A stretch of 64,000 bases of DNA from an uncultured Chthonomonadales bacterium (GCA_938005745.1 CALLMM010000040.1:46827-110826), one strand, 5' to 3'. Positions 34,431 to 44,081 are shown, counted from the stretch's first letter. The notes: generated from the letters alone by a model not told the origin. Numbers and translations are program-made.

Positions 34431-34540
34431 AAAACCCTCCCCCTCCCCGCGCCGGTCGCTCCTGCGCGCCGGACGACGCAGGGATTGTGACAGCGCGCGG
34501 CGAATATCTGCGCCAGAGGACTGTTGGATAAGGAGCCGCT

Positions 34541-34993
34541 ATGCCGCGCATAGAATTGAGCCTGACCATCAACGCGCCCGTCGAAAAGGTCTATGCGGTT
34601 GCGCGTGATGTGGAATCGTTCCCGGATATCATGGAGGACCTGCAGTCGCTGACCGTGCTGGAGCGCAGCGAAGACGGCAACCGCACGGTCACGCAGTGGG
34701 TCGGCATCATTCGCGAGTTTAATCGTACCGTCAAATGGACGCAGGAGGACATCTGGGACCCGCAACGGTATCGCGACGACTTCAAGCTGCTGAAGGGCGA
34801 CATGGACAGCATGTCCGGCTACTGGCAGTTCACCCCCGTCAATGGACAGACGCGCTTCGACTCTCTGGTGGACTACGAGTTCAACATCCCCCTGATCGGC
34901 GCGCTGATCAATGCCCTCATCCATAAGAAGATGACCGCGAACCTGGAGGCGCAGATGCGAGCCATCCAGGAGCGCGCCGAACAGCCGGACTGA
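34541..34993 (+). CDS. SRPBCC-family protein (RatA/cyclase-dehydratase-like)
   Basis: A 150-residue single-domain START/Bet v1-like protein: 'SLTINAPVEKVYAVARDVES' and 'FPDIMEDLQSLTVLE' at the front, a beta-sheet with 'WKF'-type alternation ('TVKWTQEDIWDP', 'DSMSGYWQFTPVNGQTRFDS') and a long C-terminal helix. Such proteins bind a hydrophobic ligand in a central cavity. AAGGAG precedes ATG 34541. It is divergent from the SAM hydrolase gene (110-base gap) and convergent with the hydrolase gene after it; nothing around it fixes its ligand. Confidence 0.8.
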   Translation: MPRIELSLTINAPVEKVYAVARDVESFPDIMEDLQSLTVLERSEDGNRTVTQWVGIIREFNRTVKWTQEDIWDPQRYRDDFKLLKGDMDSMSGYWQFTPVNGQTRFDSLVDYEFNIPLIGALINALIHKKMTANLEAQMRAIQERAEQPD

Positions 34994-35004
34994 GCAGACC
35001 GCCG

Positions 35005-35904
35005 TCAGGCTCCGGCAAACGCCCGTTCAAAGAACGCCAGCACCTGCCGCCGGTAGTCCGGCTCATCCCGCCGGGAGGGATAGGGATGCGCGGTGTGCGG
35101 CAGGATGCAGAGGTCTTTGGGGGCGCAGGCGGCGGCATGCAGGTCGTGCGCGTTATCCGGCGGCACGATCGGGTCGCGCGCGCCGTTGAGCAGCAGGATC
35201 GGTCGGGGCGCGATGCGGCGCACCGCCTCCAGACAGGAGACGGCTTCGACCGACTCGGCGGGAAACCAGCGTCTTCCGATCCGGCGCGTCTGCCAGCCCA
35301 CCAGCGGAGCCAGCGGACCGAAATGACGGATGCACCGCTGCCGGATCACCCGGTCCAGCGTCGCATAGGCTCCATGCGTCGCCACCGCCTGAAGCCGCGG
35401 ATCGCTTGCCGCCGCCAGAATCGCCACCGTTCCGCCCATCGAAAACCCCAGAATGCCCGCCGGCAGCTCCGCCGTCTCCGGGCGCGTCTGCAGGAAGTCG
35501 AGCGCGCCCTTCACATCCTCCGGCTCATGCAAGCCCATCGTGCACAGACTGCCGCCGCTCTGCCCGGAGCCGCGAAAGTCGAACATCAGCAGCGAATAGC
35601 CCGCCTCCCAGAGCCACTGCGCCCAGGGAAGCATATCGGCGCGATTGGCGAGCATCCCGTGCGTCAGCAGCAGCGCCGCGCGCGGACTCTGCGCTGGAAC
35701 GAGCCACCCCGTCAGCGGCGTCCCGTCCGCGGCGGGAAAGGTTACCTCCTCGTAGGCAGCCCCGAACTGCTCGGGCGTCCGGTGCGGCGAGCGGCGGGGC
35801 GGATGGGTCGAAAAGTAGGCGATGGCGAGCGCGCCGAGAAAGAGCGCGCCCCCGAATGCCAGCGCCGCCGCCAGCAGAGCCAGCGCGGCAGTCTGCCACG
35901 CCAC
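35005..35904 (-). CDS. Alpha/beta hydrolase with N-terminal membrane anchor
   Basis: A 299-residue protein with one hydrophobic N-terminal helix (about 4-30), then the alpha/beta hydrolase fold: 'LLLTHGMLANRADML' (oxyanion loop), 'GYSLLMFDFRGSGQSGG', nucleophile Ser155 in 'GFSMGGT', Asp244 in 'NGARDPIVPP' and His273 in 'PHTAHPYPS'. It is likely a membrane-attached esterase or lipase-like enzyme (DUF1749/BAAT-like group). The start is GTG 35904, overlapping the TAG stop of the PhyH gene by one base (TAGTG), so the pair is translationally coupled. Confidence 0.87.
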   Translation of the reverse strand: MAWQTAALALLAAALAFGGALFLGALAIAYFSTHPPRRSPHRTPEQFGAAYEEVTFPAADGTPLTGWLVPAQSPRAALLLTHGMLANRADMLPWAQWLWEAGYSLLMFDFRGSGQSGGSLCTMGLHEPEDVKGALDFLQTRPETAELPAGILGFSMGGTVAILAAASDPRLQAVATHGAYATLDRVIRQRCIRHFGPLAPLVGWQTRRIGRRWFPAESVEAVSCLEAVRRIAPRPILLLNGARDPIVPPDNAHDLHAAACAPKDLCILPHTAHPYPSRRDEPDYRRQVLAFFERAFAGA

Positions 35905-36671
35905 TACTCGACGCCGCGCGGCAGCGACAGCGGATCGAAGCCCCGCAGCATCATCCCCTGCCCCCGCGATTCATGGGTCTTGACCGTCGGCGGATCCTCC
36001 GGATCGCGCATCTGGATCAGCAGCGTCGTCCGCGCCTCCGGGCTGACGTTCACCCCCGAGCCGTGAATGGTCAGATAGCTGAAGAAGAGGGCGTCCCCCG
36101 CCTTTGCCGGACAGGCGACCGCCGACTCGATCGGGTACTGGGAGAAGGGCAGATGCCAGCCGCCCTGCGGATCGTGCTCCAGCGGTCCCAGCTTATGGCT
36201 TCCCGGAACCACCCGCACGCAGCCCTTCTCCTCCGGCGCGTCGTCAAAAAAGAGGATCGCCGCGATCATGGAGTGACGCGCATGCGGGAAGTAGGGATGA
36301 TCCTGATGCATGGGAAACGGAGATCCCTTTTCCGGCGGTTTGATGAACATCTTGGTATGATGCAGCTGCACGTTGGGCGACCCGATGATCTGCGACGCCG
36401 CCTCCGTCAACCCCTCATGCACAAGCAGCCGGGTGAAGGCGGCGGAGTAGAACTGCACATTGTGGCAGTGATAGATCTTCGTCTCTTTCGCCTCCGCCAC
36501 CGCCGCGCGCGCCGCTCCCCACGTGGCGTCAATATTGGTCTGCGCGCTCAGCCGATCCGCCAGCGCATGGCACTCCCGTCGAAGCGACGCCGCCTCTTCT
36601 CCGGTCAGCAGTCCCTCCACCAGCAGATAGCCGTTCTCGTGGTAGAAATCCAGTTGCTCCCTGGTCAGCAT
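35904..36671 (-). CDS. Phytanoyl-CoA dioxygenase (PhyH)-family protein
   Basis: A 255-residue Fe(II)/2-oxoglutarate-dependent oxygenase. The iron facial triad is visible: His122 and Asp124 in 'PMHQDHPYFPH' and His203 in 'LTIHGSGVNVS', with Arg214 in 'PEARTT' as the 2-oxoglutarate anchor. The N-terminal 'LDFYHENGYLLVEGLL' is the usual PhyH opening. The substrate is unknown; bacterial members hydroxylate small molecules such as ectoine or natural products. It is followed without a gap by the hydrolase gene. Confidence 0.9.
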   Translation of the reverse strand: MLTREQLDFYHENGYLLVEGLLTGEEAASLRRECHALADRLSAQTNIDATWGAARAAVAEAKETKIYHCHNVQFYSAAFTRLLVHEGLTEAASQIIGSPNVQLHHTKMFIKPPEKGSPFPMHQDHPYFPHARHSMIAAILFFDDAPEEKGCVRVVPGSHKLGPLEHDPQGGWHLPFSQYPIESAVACPAKAGDALFFSYLTIHGSGVNVSPEARTTLLIQMRDPEDPPTVKTHESRGQGMMLRGFDPLSLPRGVE

Positions 36672-36692
36672 GGTGTTCCCTTCTCTGTCCTC

Positions 36693-38489
36693 TCACCGGC
36701 TCCGCGCGGCGTTCCCGCCTTTTTGCGCGCGCGGAGGAGTATCCCGGTAAAGCTGTGGCTGTATTGTACCCGCATCGGTGAATGCGAAGTAGAGTCCCGG
36801 CAGAAGAAATGCGCCGATCAGAAAAAGCGCGGCGACAATGCCGGAATCGTTGAAGAGAAACGCCGCCGCCGCGCCGTAACCGAATGCAGGCAGACTGCGC
36901 GCCCAGAGCGGATGACGCGCAAACAGCGCCTCCCGCTCCCTCCAAAGAGCGCGCCGGGTCAGTATGTAGACGACCGCAAGACTGACAACCGAGAGGATTA
37001 CGGCGGGATGCCGCAGGATATTCAGGTGCATGAGCAGCTTGCGCCCGATCACGCCCCACAGATAGCCGTATCCGCCCCGCTCCTCCGCCGTCTGAAGCGC
37101 GCCCCCCATATGCGAGAGGTCTCCGCCGGGCAGCATCCGATCCGCCAGCGCAAACCCGACGGCAGCCGCCGCCCCCGCCACCGCCCAGACCGCCGCATGT
37201 CGTCCGCGCGCCTCTCCTCCTCGCAGGAGCCTCGCAGCCGATCCGAACGCGGTCACCGCCGCGATAACTCCTCCCGCATTCGCTCCCAGACGCGGGTATC
37301 CGATGGCGAAGACCGCAAGCGCAAAGAGCGCAAAGCTCCCGCGCGGCGTCTTTTTCTGCAGAAAGAGCCACAACAGCAGCGTCCCGATCAGAAAGCTCAT
37401 GTACTCGTTGCCGATCCCGTAGAAGCGCGTCCCGCCGGTCTGATAGCACGAGAGCAGATTGAAGCGCGTCAGCCAGCTCCCGGTCAGCGTATCCGCCAGT
37501 ATCACCAGTGCGCTCATCATCGCCAGCCGTCGTACGACGCTCTCCGGATCCTGCCTCCGGATTGCGATCCTGCTCTGCAGCGCCGCCATAAGCAGCATCA
37601 GCAGCAGTATCCCGCCAGTCAGACACAGCGCGCCTGCGCCGATGGAACTATTCATCAAAAGCTGCCAGAACAGCGCCATGACCGGGACGATCAGCAGGAT
37701 CGCCAGGGGGGCGTTCATCAGGACGAGCAGCGGAAAGGCGAAGCGAGCCGTCAGCGCGGGGCGATAGATCAGCGCGGCGATCCCCCCGAACCCGATGAAC
37801 GCGGCAAGCGCGCCCAGCAGTATGCCGACCGGATTGAGCGCAAGGCGGCTGACAGCGACCATGCGCTCCAGAAGTGTCAGGCGGGTCAGGGCGTCGCCGG
37901 AGGGGAGAGCCTGTGGAAGGACGCCAGAAGCGGCGGACGGCGATGGAGCGGGGAGCCAGGTACTCAGCAGGCGTATGGCGTCCGTGTTGACGATCAGCCC
38001 CGGTGTTCGCGTGGAGGCGGAGGTCAGCAGTCCCGGCGTCAGGCTCTCGCCGGACAGCAGGATCAGCCCGGTTCGTCTTCGACGCGCCTCTTCAGTCGGC
38101 GGCGAGAGCGTCATCAGGCGGATCGGCGCGGGCGAGACGATCAGCGAACCGGCGAAGATATCCAGCCGTTTCAGCGCGGCGCGCAGATCCGGCTCCCCGC
38201 GCCCCGGCTGAAAGACGATCTGCTCCCACTGCGCCCCCAGCGTCTGACGCAGAAGGCTCAGGGTATCCGCGTTATCGCCGCGCGGCGGCAGAGCCATCAA
38301 CCCGATCTGCCCCGTCTTCGCCATCGCGTTCAGGTTCGGCAGCGCCGGGTCGCGCAGATGCTCCACGCGGATGCCCGGCAGATAGATGACCACCACGCGC
38401 GGGGCGGTCTGCGCATGCGCCGCTGCCGACAGCAGCTGCCATGCCAGACAGAGCGAAAACAGCGCGCGTCCGACGCCTCCGGCAGTCAT
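36693..38489 (-). CDS. Polytopic membrane protein with N-terminal exported domain, unknown function
   Basis: A 598-residue protein from ATG 38489, just 1 base beyond the recN stop, giving a coupled pair. A signal peptide (about 1-26) is followed by a roughly 200-residue exported domain ('RVVVIYLPGIRVEHLRDPAL', reminiscent of alkaline-phosphatase-like folds in Firmicutes homologues), then about ten membrane helices from residue 220. A conserved-looking segment 'GTRFYGIGNEYMSFLIG' and 'GANAGGVIAAVTAFGSA' lies near 360-430. The family appears as conserved hypothetical proteins in several phyla, possibly in envelope polysaccharide metabolism. Function is not established. Confidence 0.72.
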   Translation of the reverse strand: MTAGGVGRALFSLCLAWQLLSAAAHAQTAPRVVVIYLPGIRVEHLRDPALPNLNAMAKTGQIGLMALPPRGDNADTLSLLRQTLGAQWEQIVFQPGRGEPDLRAALKRLDIFAGSLIVSPAPIRLMTLSPPTEEARRRRTGLILLSGESLTPGLLTSASTRTPGLIVNTDAIRLLSTWLPAPSPSAASGVLPQALPSGDALTRLTLLERMVAVSRLALNPVGILLGALAAFIGFGGIAALIYRPALTARFAFPLLVLMNAPLAILLIVPVMALFWQLLMNSSIGAGALCLTGGILLLMLLMAALQSRIAIRRQDPESVVRRLAMMSALVILADTLTGSWLTRFNLLSCYQTGGTRFYGIGNEYMSFLIGTLLLWLFLQKKTPRGSFALFALAVFAIGYPRLGANAGGVIAAVTAFGSAARLLRGGEARGRHAAVWAVAGAAAAVGFALADRMLPGGDLSHMGGALQTAEERGGYGYLWGVIGRKLLMHLNILRHPAVILSVVSLAVVYILTRRALWREREALFARHPLWARSLPAFGYGAAAAFLFNDSGIVAALFLIGAFLLPGLYFAFTDAGTIQPQLYRDTPPRAQKGGNAARSR

Positions 38490-38490
38490 C

Positions 38491-40158
38491 CTATCGCGTC
38501 TGAAGCATCTCTTCGGCAAGCTTCATCACCGTCTCGTTACTCTGATCGCCGCCCAGCATGCGCGCGATCTCCTGAACGCGCTCCTGTGCGGAGAGCGGGA
38601 TCAGCGCAACGGTGGTGCGGTCGCCGATCACCTGCTTTTCGATGTAGAGATGGGTGTCGCCCCGGCTGGCGATCTGCGGCAGGTGGGTGATGCAGATCAC
38701 CTGCGCGGCGCGCGCCAGCGCGCTGAGCTTCTGCCCGATCACGGTGGCGGTGCGCCCGCCGACCCCTACATCTATCTCATCGAAGACCATCGTCGGCAGC
38801 GGCTCCTGCCGCGCCATCGCGCTCTTGATGGCGAGCATGACGCGCGAGATCTCCCCGCCGGAGGCGATCCGCGCCAGCGGTCTCAGCGGCTCGCCCGGAT
38901 TGGCGGCGATGACAAACTCGACCCGATCCCTTCCCTTCGCCGTCGGCTCGCCGATCTCGATCTGCGCCTCGAACCGGGTCTTCTCCATCGCCAGATCGCC
39001 CAGTTCCGAAAGCACCGTCGCCGCAAAGTCCGCCGCCAGCAGACGACGGCGTTCCGAAAGCTGGTCGCACAGCGCATTCAGCCGCTCGACCGCTGCCGCA
39101 ATGGCGGCGTCCAGCTCCTGACCGCGCACCTCGCTGTTCATCAGCGCGTCCAGCCGGTCGGCGGTCTGCCGGTGATACTCCAGTATCTCCTCGATCGTAT
39201 CGCCGTACTTTCGCTTGAGGTTGCGGATCAGCTCCAGCCGCTCCTCCAGATGCTGCAGCCGCTCGGGATTGAATTCGATCTCGTCCTGATAGCGCGCCAG
39301 ATCGCGCGCCGCCTCCTCCAGCTCATACCGCGCCGCATTGAGGGTCTCCGTCAGCGGGGTCAGGCGGTCATCCAGCGCAGCCCCCTCCTCCAGACAGCGC
39401 GCGGCGGCTCCCAGCGCCTCCAGCGCGCCCGTCCGCTCCTCTCCGCTCAACGCCGACGCGACGGTTGCGGCGATCTCCGCCAGCCTCTGCGCGTTGGCAA
39501 GACGCCGCGCCTCTCCGACGATCTCCTCCTCCTCTCCCGGCGTTAGACCGGCTTCCGCAATCTCATGGATCTGAAACTGATACAGATCAATCAGATGCGC
39601 CCGTTCGCGCGCGCTGGTCTCCAGTTCGGCGCGCTCACGCTCCAGCCGCACGCGGTGATGGTAGGCTTCCGCAACCTGACCGCGCAGCGCGATCACCTCC
39701 TTCCCGCCCCACTCGTCGAGGATATCCAGATGGCGCGGGACGGAGAGCAGCGACTGATGCTCATGCTGCCCGTGCAGGTCTACCAGCCAGTCGCCGACCG
39801 CCTTCAACTGCGCGATGGTGGCGGGACGCCCCCCGATTCGCGCGGAGGACTTGCCGGCGGCGGTGATCTCCCGCGAGAGCAGCAGCAGGTCGTCCTCCAG
39901 GGCAAAGCCCATCTTGCCCAGAAACGCCGCCAGATCGGAGGAGCCGCCCACATCAAAGACGGCGTCAATCAGCGCGCGCGGCGCGCCGCCGCGCACCATC
40001 GCCGACTCGATCCTGCCTCCCAGAATGGCGTTAAGCGCATCCAGAATGATGGATTTGCCCGCGCCTGTCTCGCCGGTCAGCACATTCAGCCCCGGACCGA
40101 ACTCCAGGTCGAGATGGTCAATAATGGCGTAGTTGCGAATAGTCAGCGTTTGTAGCAT
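38491..40158 (-). CDS. recN: DNA repair protein RecN
   Basis: A 555-residue SMC-like ATPase starting 'MLQTLTIRNYAIIDHLDLEF' (ATG 40158; a start six codons earlier is less typical). Walker A is 'GETGAGKS', followed by 'LDALNAILGGRI'. Two long coiled-coil arms (about 160-370) surround a short hinge, and the C-terminus has the ABC signature 'ASGGEISRVMLAIKS', Walker B 'MVFDEIDVGVGG' and 'QVICITHLPQIASRGDTHL'. It acts in double-strand break repair. An extended -10 box (TGGTAGAAT) lies about 48 bases upstream. The gene is divergent from smc. Confidence 0.95.
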   Translation of the reverse strand: MLQTLTIRNYAIIDHLDLEFGPGLNVLTGETGAGKSIILDALNAILGGRIESAMVRGGAPRALIDAVFDVGGSSDLAAFLGKMGFALEDDLLLLSREITAAGKSSARIGGRPATIAQLKAVGDWLVDLHGQHEHQSLLSVPRHLDILDEWGGKEVIALRGQVAEAYHHRVRLERERAELETSARERAHLIDLYQFQIHEIAEAGLTPGEEEEIVGEARRLANAQRLAEIAATVASALSGEERTGALEALGAAARCLEEGAALDDRLTPLTETLNAARYELEEAARDLARYQDEIEFNPERLQHLEERLELIRNLKRKYGDTIEEILEYHRQTADRLDALMNSEVRGQELDAAIAAAVERLNALCDQLSERRRLLAADFAATVLSELGDLAMEKTRFEAQIEIGEPTAKGRDRVEFVIAANPGEPLRPLARIASGGEISRVMLAIKSAMARQEPLPTMVFDEIDVGVGGRTATVIGQKLSALARAAQVICITHLPQIASRGDTHLYIEKQVIGDRTTVALIPLSAQERVQEIARMLGGDQSNETVMKLAEEMLQTR

Positions 40159-40205
40159 CACACTCCACAGTGTCAAGAGGATGGGGAAACCTGCCGCTGT
40201 TACCT

Positions 40206-40211
40206 ATTCTA
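40206..40211 (-). promoter_or_regulatory. Extended -10 promoter candidate for recN
   Basis: On the minus strand the sequence reads TATGGTAGAAT: TAGAAT preceded by TGG, an extended -10 element. No good -35 box is 17 bases away. The start site would lie about 40 bases before the recN ATG. No LexA box was recognised. Confidence 0.4.
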
Positions 40212-40356
40212 CCATACTGCGCCTCAAAACCGGTTGACAGATGATGGGGTATATTCGCCTCTATTCGAGGTATCTTTTATGCAGAAGGTGAAAGGCGAGG
40301 CAATGTCGAACTTCCTCCGCGTCCCCTCATCGAAACGCCAGTAACCCTGAAACATC

Positions 40357-43300
40357 GTGCAGCTTAAACGTCTACAACTGATCGGCTTCAAGACCTTCGC
40401 AGACAGGACCGAGATCGAGTTCAGCGAGGGCATGACCGCCGTCGTCGGTCCCAATGGCAGCGGCAAGAGCAATATCGCCGACGCGCTTCTGTGGGTTCTG
40501 GGCGAACAGAATCCCCGTCTGCTGCGCGGCTCCGACAGCCGCGATGTGATCTTCTCCGGCACGGACCGGCGCAAGCCGCTCGGAATGGCGGAGGTGCGTC
40601 TCACCCTCGACAACTCCGACCGATCCCTTCCCGTTGACTTTGCGGAGGTGACCGTAACCCGCCGGGTCTACCGCTCCGGCGAGAGCCAGTACTTCCTCAA
40701 CGGCGCGCCCTGCCGTCTGAAAGACATCGTGGATCTCTTTCTGGATACCGGCATGGGCAGAGGAGCCTACTCCTTCATCAGTCAGAGCGAGATTGACGCG
40801 GTGCTGTCCGCCCGTCCGGAAGACCGGCGCGAACTGTTTGAAGAGGCGGCGGGCATCAAGAAATATCGTGTCCGCAAGCGGGAAGCTGTCCGAAAACTGG
40901 AGCAGGCGGAGACCAACCTGACCCGTATCCGCGACATCGTGCATGAGCTGGAGCAGCAGCGCGCCCCGCTGGCAAAGCAGGCGGAGATCGCGAAACGGTA
41001 TCTGGAGCTTCAGGCGCGTCTTCAGGAGATCGAGGTCGGGCTGTTGGTGGCGGAGGCGCAGAAGACCGACTACGAACTCTACGCCGCCCGGCGCGAGCGC
41101 GAAATGGATCAGGAGGCGATCCAACGTTACGACGCCGACCTGGCGCTGCGCGAACGCGAACTGACGGTCATCGGCGACCGGCTGGCGGAGGCGGAACAGG
41201 AGCTAGACAGCGCGCGCCTGAACCAGCAGAGCGCCCTGACCATGCTGGAGCGCACCGAGAGCCAGATACAGCTGGTGCGCGAGCGCGGACAGACGGCGGA
41301 GCAGAGCGCGGAATTGCTGGAGGGAGAGCTGAAGGAGCTGGCTGAACGCGCCTCCGCGCTGACTCGCGAGATTCAGGCGCAGGAGAAGGCGCAGGAGAAG
41401 GCGGCGGCTGAGGAGGCGGCGCGCAAAACGGAGATGGCGGCGGCGCGGGCGCGCATGAAAGAGCTGGAGGCGGCGCTGTCGGAGGCGATGCAGCGCGCGG
41501 AGGATCGTCAGGGCGCGCTGCGCAGGCTCGCAGAACAGCGCGCCCGGCGCGAGGCGGCGCTGGCTGCCTGTCGCAGCCGCCTGGCGGAGACGGAGTCGCG
41601 GCTGAACCGGCTGGGCGAGGAGGCGGTTCAACTGGAGACCCTGCACCAGGAGACCGAAAAACGCCTCCGGGAGACGCAGGAGCTGCTGAAGGAGACCCGG
41701 CAGAGACAGGAGTCGCTGCAGCAACAGTTGACCGCCCGGGAGCGCGAGCGGCGTGCAGCGCAGGACGCAGGCTCTGCGGCGCGTATCGCCCTGGATGCCG
41801 CCCACCGCCGACTGGCGGAGCGCGAGAGCCGGCTCGCCACCCTGACCGAGCTTCAGGAATCGGGGGAGGGCTTCTATCAGGGGGTGCGCGCCATCCTGAA
41901 CGCCGCCCGGCAGGGAAAGCTGAAGGGACGCTATACGCCGGTAGTGGACCTGCTGACCGTGCCGGAGGAGTACCGCGTGGCGGTGGAGGTTGCGCTCGGA
42001 GCCAGCGCGCAGGATATCGTGTGCGATACGGAGGCAGAGGCGAAAGCCGCAATCGAGTGGCTGAAAGCCAATCGCGCCGGACGCGCCACCTTTCTTGCCC
42101 TGCCGATGCTTCAGCCCTCCCTGCCCCTGACACAGGCGACCATTCACGGGATGCCCGGACTGATCGGCGTGGCGGCGGACCTGGTGCAGACCGATCCGCG
42201 CTATGCGGCGGCGATTCACCTGCTGCTCGGGCGCGTTGTGATCGCGCGGGAGATGGAGGCGGCGGTGCAGGCGGCGAAGCGGATCAAGGGATGGGGACGC
42301 ATCGTTACGCTGGAGGGCGAACTGATTACGCCGGGCGGCGCGCTGACCGGCGGTTCGCTGCAGGGACGGGGCGCGCATCTGGTGGGACGCAAGGGCGAAA
42401 TTGATGATCTCAAACGGTTGCTGCCGCAGCTTCGGGCGGAGGCGGAGCGGCAGGCGGATGCGCTGCAGCAGGCGGAGCGCAGCGTGGAAGCGCTGGACGC
42501 CGCCCTCCTGCGAGGGCGGCGTGAGCTGTCGGAATACACCGCGAAGATCGCGGCGATGGAACGCGACCTGAGCGCGGGAGAGCGGGAGCGTGAACGGCTG
42601 CAGGCGGCGCGGGAGGAGATCGCGGCGGAGGCAGCGCGGCTGAATGCCGCCTGCGCGGCATTGACGAAAGAGGCGGCGGAGTGGACTTCGGCGGTCGAAG
42701 CCAGCCATGCGGAGGACACCAGCGCCGACGACGCCATCGCGGCCGCGCAGGAGGAGGCGCGGCAGCTGGTGGCGCGGCGTGATGAGGCGCGCGGCGTCCT
42801 GACCGCGCTGGAGGTGGAGACGGGGCGGCTCACCGAGAAGCTGGCGGGCATGAAGCGCAGTCTCGCCGCCAGCCGCGAGGCTCTCCGGCAGCTGCAGGCG
42901 GCGCGGGAGGCAAAACAGGCGCAGCGAGAGCTGGCGGGGGTCCAGTGGCGCGACGCCGACAGCATGCTGCGCGAGTTGACGGCGAAACGCGAGGAGGCGC
43001 GCCTCTATCTGGCGGAGTGCGAGGAGCAGTTCGCGCGCCTGCGCGATCAGCGGCAGGAGCTGCTTCATGCCAGTTTTGAGAAGACGAACGCCATCAAAGA
43101 ACTGTCGCAGACCCGCGCCGATACGCTCCGGGATATGCACGACGCCGAACTGCAGATTGCGCGGCTGGAGGTGCGTCTCTCGCAGGCGGCGCAGAGGCTT
43201 CTGGAAGAGTACTCCATCACGCTGGAGGAGGCGCTGGAGCGCCCCGATGCCGCCGAGATAGACCGCGACGTGGCGGCGGAGGTTACCCGTCTACGGCGCG

Positions 43301-43983
43301 AACTGCGTCAGATGGGGCAGGTGAACACCGGCGCGGCGGACGAGTATGCGCGTCTGACCGAACGCTACGAGTTTCTCTCGGGACAGCGCGCGGACCTGGA
43401 GAAGGCGCGGGAGTCGCTGCTGGCAACCATCGCGGAGATTGACGCCTCGACCCGCGACATCTTTATGGAGACCTTCAACGCCGTCTCCGAAGAGTTCTCG
43501 CGCCTGTTCACGCGCCTCTTCAACGGCGGCTCTACCCGCCTCACATTGACGACGCCGGATGACCTTCTGGAGACGGGCATCGAGGTCTACGCGCAGCCGC
43601 CCGGCAAAAAGCCGCAGCATCTCTCGCTGCTGTCCGGCGGCGAACGCGCCCTGACCGCCGTCGCGCTGCTGTTTGCGTTTCTGGCGGTGCGCCCCAGTCC
43701 GTTCGCCCTGCTGGATGAGGTAGACGCGCCTCTGGATGGCGCCAATGTCGAGAAGTTCGTGGAGCTGGTGCGCGACTTCACGCCGAAGACCCAGTTTGTC
43801 CTCATCACCCACAACCCCACCACCATGGAGGCGGCGCCGCGCTGGTATGGCGTCACCATGCGGGAACCGGGAGTCTCCAGCCTCCTCTCCTACCGCGTCC
43901 CGCCGGAGTCGGTTCCCTCCGAACCGGAGACCTCCGTCCTCTTCGAGCCGACGCCGCAGTCCGCCCCGGGAGCACGCGGATAG
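40357..43983 (+). CDS. smc: Chromosome segregation protein SMC
   Basis: A 1208-residue SMC ATPase starting at GTG 40357 ('MQLKRLQLIGFKTFADRTEI'). Walker A 'GPNGSGKSN' lies near 30-38, coiled-coil arms cover about 170-510 and 680-1010, and the hinge centres on 525-640 ('GRYTPVVDLLTVPEEYRVAV' ... 'GGALTGGSL'). The C-terminal head carries the signature 'LSGGERALTAVALLFAFL' near 1090 and Walker B 'FALLDEVDAPLDGANV'. It organises and separates chromosomes together with ScpA and ScpB, which are not in the window. There is no clear Shine-Dalgarno sequence, but the N-terminus is exactly that of the family. Confidence 0.97.
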   Translation: MQLKRLQLIGFKTFADRTEIEFSEGMTAVVGPNGSGKSNIADALLWVLGEQNPRLLRGSDSRDVIFSGTDRRKPLGMAEVRLTLDNSDRSLPVDFAEVTVTRRVYRSGESQYFLNGAPCRLKDIVDLFLDTGMGRGAYSFISQSEIDAVLSARPEDRRELFEEAAGIKKYRVRKREAVRKLEQAETNLTRIRDIVHELEQQRAPLAKQAEIAKRYLELQARLQEIEVGLLVAEAQKTDYELYAARREREMDQEAIQRYDADLALRERELTVIGDRLAEAEQELDSARLNQQSALTMLERTESQIQLVRERGQTAEQSAELLEGELKELAERASALTREIQAQEKAQEKAAAEEAARKTEMAAARARMKELEAALSEAMQRAEDRQGALRRLAEQRARREAALAACRSRLAETESRLNRLGEEAVQLETLHQETEKRLRETQELLKETRQRQESLQQQLTARERERRAAQDAGSAARIALDAAHRRLAERESRLATLTELQESGEGFYQGVRAILNAARQGKLKGRYTPVVDLLTVPEEYRVAVEVALGASAQDIVCDTEAEAKAAIEWLKANRAGRATFLALPMLQPSLPLTQATIHGMPGLIGVAADLVQTDPRYAAAIHLLLGRVVIAREMEAAVQAAKRIKGWGRIVTLEGELITPGGALTGGSLQGRGAHLVGRKGEIDDLKRLLPQLRAEAERQADALQQAERSVEALDAALLRGRRELSEYTAKIAAMERDLSAGERERERLQAAREEIAAEAARLNAACAALTKEAAEWTSAVEASHAEDTSADDAIAAAQEEARQLVARRDEARGVLTALEVETGRLTEKLAGMKRSLAASREALRQLQAAREAKQAQRELAGVQWRDADSMLRELTAKREEARLYLAECEEQFARLRDQRQELLHASFEKTNAIKELSQTRADTLRDMHDAELQIARLEVRLSQAAQRLLEEYSITLEEALERPDAAEIDRDVAAEVTRLRRELRQMGQVNTGAADEYARLTERYEFLSGQRADLEKARESLLATIAEIDASTRDIFMETFNAVSEEFSRLFTRLFNGGSTRLTLTTPDDLLETGIEVYAQPPGKKPQHLSLLSGGERALTAVALLFAFLAVRPSPFALLDEVDAPLDGANVEKFVELVRDFTPKTQFVLITHNPTTMEAAPRWYGVTMREPGVSSLLSYRVPPESVPSEPETSVLFEPTPQSAPGARG

Positions 43984-44041
43984 ACCGCCATCCCGCACCC
44001 GCACATTCACCTGCCAGGAGCGCAGCCTCTCTGCATAGAGC

Positions 44042-44072
44042 CCCTCTTCTCGCCGATATATTCAGAAGAGGG
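44042..44072 (+). promoter_or_regulatory. Stem-loop touching the ribosome-binding site of the PilZ gene
   Basis: CCCTCTTCT (44042-44050) pairs perfectly with AGAAGAGGG (44064-44072) around a 13-base loop. The right arm runs straight into the GGGAGG ribosome-binding site (44070-44075) of ATG 44082. Pairing would hide part of the Shine-Dalgarno sequence, so it could regulate translation; the AGGGAGG also contains the GGA core of CsrA sites. Confidence 0.5.
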
Positions 44073-44081
44073 AGGTTCGAA

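Noticed and set aside
35406..38690. Plus-strand open frame of about 1094 codons opposite the hydrolase, PhyH and membrane protein genes
   Set aside because: It covers three well-supported minus-strand genes with intact motifs, and its translation is Arg/Pro/Ser-rich without domains, as expected from the complement of GC-rich codons.
40234..40255. TTGACA plus TATATT as an smc promoter
   Set aside because: The spacer is only 10 bases, too short for a sigma70 promoter.
41203..43140. Minus-strand open frame of about 645 codons within smc
   Set aside because: It is the complement of the SMC coiled-coil arms; Leu/Arg/Gln repeats reflect reversed Glu/Ala/Arg codons.
44052..44059. GCCGATAT as a second sigma28 -10 box before the PilZ gene
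   Set aside because: No TAAA-like -35 element is present 15 bases upstream, and the sequence lies in the loop of a hairpin.
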